Positions 1 to 6,495 of a DNA stretch of 9,488 nucleotides are shown piece after piece (the first letter of the stretch is position 1; each line of letters opens with the position of its first letter). The notes below the pieces were generated by a model. That model saw only the letters and a list, made by a program, of their open reading frames with translations. It did no database searches and had not been told where the DNA came from. The stretch is from the NCBI GenBank assembly GCA_016293645.1, contig JAEDDW010000071.1, positions 1 to 9,488 of the forward strand, given 5' to 3'. This DNA is from Treponema sp. Its GTDB lineage: Bacteria > Spirochaetota > Spirochaetia > Treponematales > Treponemataceae. Made by a program: the position numbers and the translations under genes.

Positions 1-41
1 TAGTCGAAGCATCCTGTAGTAGTTGTTCTCCTGCGATTTTT
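1..41. other. Downstream flank of the yifB-like gene, window edge
   Basis: This short stretch lies downstream of the minus-strand ATPase gene. Read on the minus strand it has a purine-rich AGGAG (positions 28-32) and an ATG at 12-10, so it could hold the ribosome binding site and first codons of a further minus-strand gene, though the 15-nt spacing is long. The first nine bases, tagtcgaag, are the exact reverse complement of the left arm start of the inverted-repeat element near the right end of the window. The edge may therefore sit inside another copy of that repeat. Neither reading can be decided from 41 bases. Confidence 0.3.
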
Positions 42-1658
42 CTATTTCATTACATCCATCGCCCCCTGTGGCTTCCTGTATTTCACCGCTTCTTCCACTG
101 AAACCACATCGATTTCTTTTTTCCCTTCCATGTCGGCTATGGTCCTTGACAGTTTAAGGCAGCCGCTGATGGCTCTCGGCGAAAGTTCGTACCGGCTGGC
201 TGCCTTGTCCAGCATCATTCTGGCATCTTCGGTAAGCACACAGAATTCCGCAACTTCCGGCGGAGTAAGGTAGACGTTTTTTTTCCCTTGTCTTTTCCGC
301 TGTGTCATGACGGCTGCCGCAATTTTTTCCCTCAGCCGGGCGGAACTTATTCCCGTCGCACCATCCTTCAAGCTTTTGCTTTCCACCTGGATCCTTATGT
401 CGATGCGGTCAAGGAGAGGACCTGAAAATTTGCGCCAGTACTGTTCAACGGCACGGGATGAGCATAGGCAGATTTTTTCATTGGATCCGTAGTTTCCGCA
501 GGGACATGGATTCGTTGAGATCAGCAGCTGAAACCTTGCAGGAAAAACCGTAGATCGTCCTGCACGGCTCAAGGTGATTGAACCGCTTTCCAAAGGAACA
601 CGCAGCATCTGAAGTACTGTAGATCTGAATTCTGCGGCTTCATCAAGAAACAGAACTCCGTTATGGGCAAGTGAAATTTCTCCGGGATAGCAGTGGGGAC
701 CTCCGCCGCAGATGCCCTCGACCGATGCAGTCTGGTGCGGCATTCTCACGGGAACCCTGCGCATGGAATTCTGTCCCGGCTGCATGAGGCCTGCGATGGA
801 ATAGATCCGTGTGACGCTTGCTGATTCCTCTTTTGTCAGGCATGGCAGGATTGAATTGAACCTCATCATCGAAAGTGTCTTTCCACATCCAGGAGGACCA
901 AAGGCAATGACGTTGTGTCCGCCGGCTGCCGCAATCTGCAGTCCTCTTACAAGAGATTCCTGACCTGCCACATATTTAAAATCATTTTCATCATCGACCG
1001 GTGGAAAAAGAATTCCTCCCACACTTACAGCACCTTCAACATTGTCGTGGAAATCTTCAGATCCTTCTGCCGGCGTGAAAGCTTCCGGGTTGAAAAGCGC
1101 GCTGAAAGCTTCCGTTATGTCCTCAGCTCCAAAAACCTTCATGCCTTCGACTTCCCTTGCTTCATCCGCATTTGCCATCGGAACAATGCACATGGAAATC
1201 CCGGAAGCCTTTGCCGTGCTTACTGCCGCATGGATCGCTCGTACAGGCCTTACTTTTCCATTGAGCTCAAGTTCCCCCATCACAAGAATGGAATCATCAT
1301 CCGGCGCCCAAAAAGTTCCGGCTTGAACAGCACCTTCCGCTTCCATTTTCTCAACATCAAAGGCAGTTTCATCACGCTCAAGTTTTTCCTTTGCTGAAAG
1401 AACGGCAAGGGCGATGGCAAGATCAAAACCTGCACCTTCTTTTTTCAAGTCAGCTGGTGAAAGATTTATGAGAACCCTCTCCGGTGGAAAGGCAAGTCCT
1501 GAATTGTTTATGGCGCAACGCATTCTTTCCCTGGACTCCTTGACGGCGCTGTCTGCAAGTCCAACAATATCCACTGCAGGAATTCCACGGCGCAAATCGA
1601 CTTCGACCGAGACCAGGGAACCTTCATATCCAAAAGGTGAAAAACAATAAATCTGCAT
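42..1658 (-). CDS. comM: YifB/ComM-family Mg-chelatase-like AAA+ ATPase
   Basis: A 538-residue cytoplasmic AAA+ ATPase of the YifB/ComM family. These proteins are often labelled magnesium chelatase, but characterised ComM is a hexameric helicase that promotes branch migration during natural transformation. The N-terminal ChlI-type domain covers about residues 1-185 (SPFGYEG, VDIVGLAD). The AAA+ core has Walker A GPPGCGKT at 254-261, the GGG...PGEISLAHNG segment at 318-333, Walker B VLFLDE at 335-340 and LLDRID at 415-420. Cysteines C385, C387, C397 and C399 follow STNP, as is usual in this family. The C-terminal part (from about 464) is the Mg-chelatase helical domain. I chose ATG at 1658 because GGAGG lies 9 nt upstream (1668-1672) and MQIYCFSPFG matches the family N terminus; the 36 codons upstream look non-coding. 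At 538 residues it is longer than the usual ~500, mainly through extra residues near 92-121 and 195-220. Transcribed divergently from earP. Family is confident; a transformation role here is inferred. Confidence 0.93.
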   Translation of the reverse strand: MQIYCFSPFGYEGSLVSVEVDLRRGIPAVDIVGLADSAVKESRERMRCAINNSGLAFPPERVLINLSPADLKKEGAGFDLAIALAVLSAKEKLERDETAFDVEKMEAEGAVQAGTFWAPDDDSILVMGELELNGKVRPVRAIHAAVSTAKASGISMCIVPMANADEAREVEGMKVFGAEDITEAFSALFNPEAFTPAEGSEDFHDNVEGAVSVGGILFPPVDDENDFKYVAGQESLVRGLQIAAAGGHNVIAFGPPGCGKTLSMMRFNSILPCLTKEESASVTRIYSIAGLMQPGQNSMRRVPVRMPHQTASVEGICGGGPHCYPGEISLAHNGVLFLDEAAEFRSTVLQMLRVPLESGSITLSRAGRSTVFPARFQLLISTNPCPCGNYGSNEKICLCSSRAVEQYWRKFSGPLLDRIDIRIQVESKSLKDGATGISSARLREKIAAAVMTQRKRQGKKNVYLTPPEVAEFCVLTEDARMMLDKAASRYELSPRAISGCLKLSRTIADMEGKKEIDVVSVEEAVKYRKPQGAMDVMK

Positions 1659-1774
1659 CTGCTTTTTCCTCCGCAAAAAATAATCCGTTTGTCTGATAGA
1701 AATTATTTTCAGAGAAAGAAAAAAAATGACGGATGCAGGAGAAAAAAAAACAAAAAAATGGTACAAATACTTCC
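1659..1774. promoter_or_regulatory. Divergent yifB/earP intergenic region with A tracts
   Basis: This 116-bp spacer must hold, or lie next to, the promoters of both divergent genes unless transcription starts inside coding sequence. I looked for -35/-10 pairs with 16-18 bp spacing on both strands and found none above a weak match, so no promoter is called. The notable content is homopolymeric: A9 at 1742-1750, one C, then A7 at 1752-1758, next to an AGGAG at 1737-1741 that is badly spaced for every nearby start codon. An upstream ATG at 1733 is in frame with earP, so part of this spacer could be coding. Confidence 0.4.
1668..1672 (-). promoter_or_regulatory. Ribosome binding site that sets the yifB/comM start
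   Basis: On the minus strand GGAGG is followed by nine bases and then ATG at 1658. This strong Shine-Dalgarno match is why the start was placed here and not at the upstream ATG at 1766, whose extra 36 codons (Phe-, Lys- and Ile-rich) do not resemble the family. Confidence 0.8.
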
Positions 1775-3007
1775 ATGCTTGATATAACTGTTCTTTGTTC
1801 AGTCGTTGATAATTATGGCGACATTGGATTTGTCTATCGCCTTTGCAGAAGGCTTTCAGAAATTTCTACGGAACTCCAAATACGTCTCGTTGTCGACAAC
1901 CTTGATTCCTTTGCGTTCATGAATCCAGAAATAAATTCCTCACAGGCGGAACAGTTTTCATCCGGTTTGAAAATCCTTGACTGGAACAACAGACAGGTGT
2001 GCACAAAAGAATTTCTTGAAAATCCACCTCAGTTCATACTGCAATGCTTTCAATGCGGCCGTCCTGAATGGTTTGATGAAATAATCTTCTCCGAAAACTT
2101 TCAGGGACCTTCCCATATCCTTGATGTGGAATATCTGACGGCTGAGGAGTGGGCTGACAGTTTTCATCTGATGAAGTCTGCCACACGTTCAGCTAAAGTC
2201 AAGAAGACGATCTTCATGCCTGGATTCACGAAAAAGACAGGTGGCCTTGTACTTGACGAGAATTTTGTCCGATGTGCAGGTGACGCAGAATATGCTCTTG
2301 AAAGAGCTGCGGGGAAACTTGATGAAGATCAGAAGAAAATTTTACTGAATGATGATTATTTCAAGATCCTCGTTTTTTCCTATCCGCGCAGTTTTGATTT
2401 TCTCGTTGAAGCCATAGATTCCTTTGCAGGTTTCTGTGACAAAAAAGTCCACGTTTTTCTTGCCAGGGGAATCAGTGTTCAGCCTTTTGAGGATGCATGC
2501 AGCGGAAGAAACATCGAATTTGAATATTCAAAACTTCCGCCTCTTGAACAGGAGCAGTGGGATGCTTTCATCTGCTCCATGGACTTCAATTTCATACGGG
2601 GTGAGGATTCTTTCAGCCGTGCAAGCCTTTCCGGAATTCCCTTCGTGTGGCATGCCTATGTCCAGGATGATGAATTCCAGCTTGTGAAGCTCAATGCCTT
2701 CCTTGACCGCATGAAGGATTTTTTCTCTCCGGAACTTTTTGAAGAGTATAAGCGTTTCTGTTTCCTATATAATAGAAACTTCCATGTGGAACCTGGTGAC
2801 GAAGCTTGCCAGCAGATCGCGACCTTGGATTCTCCATTGCCGGCAACTGAGTCCGAAGCCGGTGAAGAAATGCGCGACCTTGCCATAAAACTACTGTCAT
2901 CATCAGGACTGTCCAGGCAGGCTTTCAGGGATTCCGCCTGTCACTTCATGAACAACGGTGACCTTGCCCAGAATCTTCTGGATTTCATGAAGTCAACTGA
3001 TCTGTAA
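1775..3007 (+). CDS. earP: EarP, EF-P arginine 32 rhamnosyltransferase
   Basis: EarP is an inverting GT-B glycosyltransferase that moves rhamnose from dTDP-L-rhamnose to a conserved arginine (Arg32) of elongation factor P. This activates EF-P so that ribosomes do not stall on polyproline. The 410-residue product carries the family signature VVDNYGDIG at 10-18, with D12 and D16 aligning with the catalytic and donor-site aspartates. It also has VEYLTAEEW (118-126), MPGFTKKTGGL (148-158), and RGEDSFSRA (275-283) followed by PFVWHAY, where E277 corresponds to the nucleotide-sugar-binding glutamate. Length is slightly above the usual ~380. I chose ATG 1775 because the signature then starts at residue 10, as in known EarPs; an in-frame ATG at 1733 would add 14 Lys/Asn-rich residues. 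Neither start has a good Shine-Dalgarno. The EF-P gene and rhamnose biosynthesis genes are not in the window. The stop codon abuts that of uvrC. Confidence 0.93.
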   Translation: MLDITVLCSVVDNYGDIGFVYRLCRRLSEISTELQIRLVVDNLDSFAFMNPEINSSQAEQFSSGLKILDWNNRQVCTKEFLENPPQFILQCFQCGRPEWFDEIIFSENFQGPSHILDVEYLTAEEWADSFHLMKSATRSAKVKKTIFMPGFTKKTGGLVLDENFVRCAGDAEYALERAAGKLDEDQKKILLNDDYFKILVFSYPRSFDFLVEAIDSFAGFCDKKVHVFLARGISVQPFEDACSGRNIEFEYSKLPPLEQEQWDAFICSMDFNFIRGEDSFSRASLSGIPFVWHAYVQDDEFQLVKLNAFLDRMKDFFSPELFEEYKRFCFLYNRNFHVEPGDEACQQIATLDSPLPATESEAGEEMRDLAIKLLSSSGLSRQAFRDSACHFMNNGDLAQNLLDFMKSTDL

Positions 3008-4987
3008 TTATGCATCATCTTCCGGACTTGCAACTTCAAGCAATGCTTCCGCAGCAAGATCGTGGTTGATTTTGAATTTTGCCGCCTTTTCCTTTGTCGT
3101 ACCCGGCATTCCAAGAGATGCTTTCTGTGCATTCTGCTTTTCCTGCTGCTGGCGGTAAAGGTTTTTTGCGCTGATCAGTATGTCGCTTGCTGCATCTGCC
3201 TTGATTCCAAGCGTCTGTGCGATGTCTGCTTCGGATGTGGCGGCAAGGCTTTCCAAAGTTCCGTATTTCTTCATTAAAAGAACATCACGCTTAGGACCAA
3301 CTCCAGGCAGCTTTGTGAATGGAGAAACCGTGTTTTCTTTTGTACGCAGTTCCTGGTTCCGGCTTGTGGCAAATCTATGGGTCTCGTCGCGGACACGCTG
3401 CAGAAGTCTCAAACCGTCACTTCTTTTTGGAAGGCAGATCGGCTTTGATGTATGTGGCCTCCAGATTTCTTCATCGCGTTTTGCAAGACCCGCAATTGGA
3501 ATGTCCAGTCCCAGTGTCTGTAGAATTGAATCGACGGCATTTACCTGGCCTATGCCTCCATCGATCAGAATCAGGTCCGGCATTTCGGCGCCCTCGTTCA
3601 AAAGCCTTGTGTATCTTCTGGATACGGCTTCCTTCATGGATGCAAAATCATCTATGAGTCCATCCGTGGTCCTCAACCTGAAGTAGCGGTAGTTTTTCTT
3701 GTCCGGATTTCCATTGTAGAAACTGATGAGCGATGCGACAGGAAATTTTCCGCCGATATGGGCGATATCGAATCCTTCTATACGTACAGGCAGCTTTTCA
3801 AGTCCAAGTTCTTTCTTGAGCTCTTCCATTGCAGGAAAGTCTCCGCGCTCGCGGACACGGCGGACAATATCTTCCCTTGCGTTCTGCTGTGCCATGTTTA
3901 CAGCCGCCTTGTGCATCCTCATCCCTTCCGTCTCATCAACTGGAATTATCTCGATGTCAAGTCCGTAGCATTCCTTCATCCAGCGCTTCATGAATTCAGT
4001 TCCGTCTTTTGAGACGACATAAATTGATGGCGGAACAATCTCTTTTTCTGTATAGTAGGCGCTCATGAATTCCGGAATGAGTTCCGTGTCTTCGTTCATG
4101 GAAAGTGTACGGTAGTTGTCACGACCCAGAAGTTTTCCGCCACGGATCTTGAGGATCGTAAAGCTTACGAGTTCTCCCTCACGCCAGGTTGCTATGTAGT
4201 CCCTGTCGCTCTGGTCAAAGCCTTCTACTATGTTCTGGTTCTGCATGATGGAAAGTGCCTTGAGTCCATCGCGGAGTCTTGCCGCCTTTTCGAAATTCAA
4301 CTCTCTGGCAGCTTCCCTCATCTGGTTTTCCAGCTTTTTGACTGTGTCCTCTTTGCCCTCAAGTAGGGATGTGATTTCGCCGATAAATTCACTATAAGTG
4401 GAATTGTCGGTTTTTTTGCAGCATGGTCCAAGACATTTGCCCATGTGATAGTAAAGACAGGCGGAACTTTTTTCGTGGAATTTCCTGCAGTGACGAAGCG
4501 GATATATTTCGTAGAGTGTTTCTATGAACGTATCAAGTGCGGCGGCATCGGGGAAAGGACCAAAATAAATGGAGCCGTCGTGAACCACAGTTCTCGTTTT
4601 GTAAAGGCGTGGAAATTTTTCCTTTGTGATTTTCAGCACTGGATATGATTTTCCGTCCTTTAGACAAATGTTGTATCTCGGGTTATGCTGTTTGATGAGG
4701 TTGTTTTCAAGAAGAAAAGCCTCGTATTCGTTGCCCGTTGTGATGTATTCAATGGATCTGGCCCTGCTTATGAGGAGCTTGGTCTTTATGTCCTTGTTTC
4801 CGCTGAAATAGGATGTAAGACGGTTTTTCAGATTCTTGGCCTTTCCGACATATATGATGGTTCCGCCTTCATTGCGCCACATGTAGACACCGCTCTGATT
4901 TGGTGCTTTCAGTGCAGTCTGATGAAGGACTTCCCTTGGGGAAAGAGGTTTTGCTGATGTTTGTAAATTTTCGTTCTGCTCGTTCAT
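3008..4987 (-). CDS. uvrC: UvrABC system protein C (excinuclease subunit)
   Basis: UvrC makes both incisions around a lesion in nucleotide excision repair after UvrB is loaded by UvrA. The 659 residues show, in order: a GIY-YIG nuclease (G33-V-Y35, Y46-V-G48, R56, and the glutamates of EAFLLENNLIK near 89-99) for the 3' cut; a four-cysteine motif (C167, C177, C185, C189 with C190 adjacent) like the one that binds an Fe-S cluster in E. coli UvrC; a UVR motif at about 208-243 for UvrB contact; an RNase H-like domain for the 5' cut with the DDH triad at D407 (GFDIAH), D476 (LIDGG) and H537 (DETHRFA); and helix-hairpin-helix motifs at 557-605 (LPGVGPKR). All catalytic residues expected are present. 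It is longer than the usual ~600-620 residues because of a charged tail after about 612. The start ATG at 4987 has only AGAG close upstream, and the first 36 codons are poorly conserved, so a later start is possible. Confidence 0.97.
   Translation of the reverse strand: MNEQNENLQTSAKPLSPREVLHQTALKAPNQSGVYMWRNEGGTIIYVGKAKNLKNRLTSYFSGNKDIKTKLLISRARSIEYITTGNEYEAFLLENNLIKQHNPRYNICLKDGKSYPVLKITKEKFPRLYKTRTVVHDGSIYFGPFPDAAALDTFIETLYEIYPLRHCRKFHEKSSACLYYHMGKCLGPCCKKTDNSTYSEFIGEITSLLEGKEDTVKKLENQMREAARELNFEKAARLRDGLKALSIMQNQNIVEGFDQSDRDYIATWREGELVSFTILKIRGGKLLGRDNYRTLSMNEDTELIPEFMSAYYTEKEIVPPSIYVVSKDGTEFMKRWMKECYGLDIEIIPVDETEGMRMHKAAVNMAQQNAREDIVRRVRERGDFPAMEELKKELGLEKLPVRIEGFDIAHIGGKFPVASLISFYNGNPDKKNYRYFRLRTTDGLIDDFASMKEAVSRRYTRLLNEGAEMPDLILIDGGIGQVNAVDSILQTLGLDIPIAGLAKRDEEIWRPHTSKPICLPKRSDGLRLLQRVRDETHRFATSRNQELRTKENTVSPFTKLPGVGPKRDVLLMKKYGTLESLAATSEADIAQTLGIKADAASDILISAKNLYRQQQEKQNAQKASLGMPGTTKEKAAKFKINHDLAAEALLEVASPEDDA
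4944..4948 (+). promoter_or_regulatory. Ribosome binding site that sets the LamG/FN3 gene start
   Basis: AGAGG followed by eight bases and ATG at 4957. It supports this start over the in-frame ATG at 4900, which would add 19 residues ahead of the signal peptide. The site lies within the uvrC coding sequence on the other strand. Confidence 0.7.
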
Positions 4988-6474
4988 ACTCTAAAAAATC
5001 TGCTTTCATTGTAGCAGTTTTGTTTTGTCTTTTGAATACGGCTTTTGCTGAAGAAAAAAATATGGTCATAGGCGGTAAAAACGGATGGCCTGTTCTTTCG
5101 AGAATGGACGGAATTTCCCGCGGCAAAGGAAAGTACGGTTATGAAGCCCTGATGCTTGCAACCAATTCAAATGGAGTCGATGAGCATACGGATCTTCTTC
5201 TTTCTTTTGAAAGCGGAACTTCTGATGACAGATGCGGAAACTATTCAATTTCTGAAGACAGATCGATCATGACCGAATCAAAGGCACGCATCGGAAAAAA
5301 ATCAGCCATTACCCGTGGTACAGGCGGAATAAGACTTCGCGGAAACAGGAACTCGATTTTCGGAAAGGAAGGGCCATGTGGTTCCTTCAGCATTGATTTC
5401 TGGCTTAATCCAAGCATCGCAGAAAATGGTGAGGTGGTCTTCTCATGGCGTTCTTCACGTACTGTTGCAAACTATCCGCTGTATCAGATGATCACGGGAA
5501 TTTTTTCCGGCAATCATCTTGAATGGTCTTTCATAAATGTTTTCAACGGATATGTAGACAATGACGGTGAAATCACTCTTTCAAGCTACAGGACGATCGT
5601 TCCAAACCAGTGGATGCACCATGAGATCAGTTTTGATGAAAATACAGGACTTCTTGAATATAGAATCGATGGTCTTCTTGAATCTCTTGTCTACGTGACG
5701 ACAAACAGCCACGAAACAGGAGGTTCGATTTACATCCCGATTCTTGGAGTTCCGGCTGAAATAGAAATCGCTCCGAAATACACAGGACTCATAGATGACT
5801 TCAGGATCCAGAGGGAAGCAAGACCTGAGACAAAGGAAACAAAAGGAATGGATACTTTCAACATTGAAGGCGGAAGATTTGAGACACAGCCTATATTGCT
5901 TTCCACAGGTGCTGAGCTCACAGGTATCGATGCGCTGGTCAATATGCCATCCCAGACAGACATTCAGTTCTATGTACGCTCAGGCGACAATTTCTACGAC
6001 TGGACTGACGAATATCCTGAGTGGATTCCGGTAAAAAACCACAGGAAACTTGAAAACGTGAAGGGGCTCTATTTCCAGGTTGCGGCAGATCTTTTGCCTG
6101 ATGGAAACGGAAAAAAGACACCTTCCGTCACAGAACTCAAAATCAAGTACAAGGAAGTTCCGTCGCCTCTACCTCCTTTTGAACTCAGCGCCTATGCCGG
6201 TGATGGTGAGGTTACTCTGTCATGGCCATATTCAGTTGACGAGACTGTTGGTGGATATTACATTTTCTATGGGGACAGACCTGGTGAATATCTTGGACGT
6301 GAGGCTGTGGAAGGTACATCTCCTGTTGATGCAGGCAGTGTTACTTCCGTCACTCTGACAGGTCTTAAGAATGGAAAAATCTATTACTTTTCAGTTGCTT
6401 CATATTCAAGATTTGACAGCAGAATCATGGGTGAGCTTTCAAAAGAAACATATGCACGCCCAAAGAGAAAGTAA
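4957..6474 (+). CDS. Exported LamG-like / fibronectin type III protein
   Basis: A 505-residue exported protein that I do not recognise as a named gene. Residues 1-31 form a Sec signal peptide: a basic start (R6, R9, K13, K14), a hydrophobic core (AFIVAVLFCLLN) and a TAFA cleavage site before EE. The cysteine at 24 lacks a lipobox, so it is probably not a lipoprotein. About residues 75-290 resemble a concanavalin/LamG jellyroll (SFSIDFWLNPS, NQWMHHEISFD, GLIDDFRI). About 300-400 resemble the 'discoidin-like' strand module of bacterial surface proteins (IQFYVRSGD...W, GLYFQVAADL, TPSVTELKIKY). About 405-500 form a fibronectin type III domain (GDGEVTLSW, GLKNGKIYYFSV). The mature part has only two cysteines, C93 and C141, which could form a disulfide. 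ATG 4957 has AGAGG 8 nt upstream (4944-4948) and gives an intact signal peptide; the ATG at 4900 does not. The start overlaps uvrC by 31 bp. Location is probably periplasm or outer surface; the ligand is unknown. Confidence 0.85.
   Translation: MFVNFRSARSYSKKSAFIVAVLFCLLNTAFAEEKNMVIGGKNGWPVLSRMDGISRGKGKYGYEALMLATNSNGVDEHTDLLLSFESGTSDDRCGNYSISEDRSIMTESKARIGKKSAITRGTGGIRLRGNRNSIFGKEGPCGSFSIDFWLNPSIAENGEVVFSWRSSRTVANYPLYQMITGIFSGNHLEWSFINVFNGYVDNDGEITLSSYRTIVPNQWMHHEISFDENTGLLEYRIDGLLESLVYVTTNSHETGGSIYIPILGVPAEIEIAPKYTGLIDDFRIQREARPETKETKGMDTFNIEGGRFETQPILLSTGAELTGIDALVNMPSQTDIQFYVRSGDNFYDWTDEYPEWIPVKNHRKLENVKGLYFQVAADLLPDGNGKKTPSVTELKIKYKEVPSPLPPFELSAYAGDGEVTLSWPYSVDETVGGYYIFYGDRPGEYLGREAVEGTSPVDAGSVTSVTLTGLKNGKIYYFSVASYSRFDSRIMGELSKETYARPKRK
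5008..5036 (-). promoter_or_regulatory. Predicted sigma-70 promoter of uvrC inside the divergent gene
   Basis: On the minus strand TTCAAA (5036-5031, 4/6 to TTGACA) is separated by 17 bp from TACAAT (5013-5008, 5/6 to TATAAT). The -10 box is preceded by TGC, giving an extended -10 form. Transcription would start near 5001, leaving a leader of about 14 nt before the uvrC ATG at 4987. The whole promoter lies in the signal-peptide codons of the divergent LamG/FN3 gene. This is a motif match only. Confidence 0.55.
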
Positions 6475-6495
6475 TCAGCATAGAAGGGAAAGTTT

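Noticed and set aside
254..900. True magnesium chelatase subunit for chlorophyll synthesis
   Set aside because: The Mg-chelatase-like domains are shared with YifB/ComM, and the N-terminal ChlI-type domain plus the NPCPCG cysteine segment point to the ComM family. No other tetrapyrrole gene is nearby.
915..1397. 160-codon plus-strand open frame opposite the yifB/comM gene
   Set aside because: It lies fully antisense to well-conserved ATPase codons, has no family resemblance and no ribosome binding site, and its Cys/Phe/His/Arg-rich composition is typical of a shadow frame.
1758..1787. Nine-codon mini-ORF overlapping the earP start
   Set aside because: It could be a leader peptide, but the only Shine-Dalgarno nearby is 16 nt away and such a short frame arises easily by chance. 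It is noted only in relation to the A tracts.
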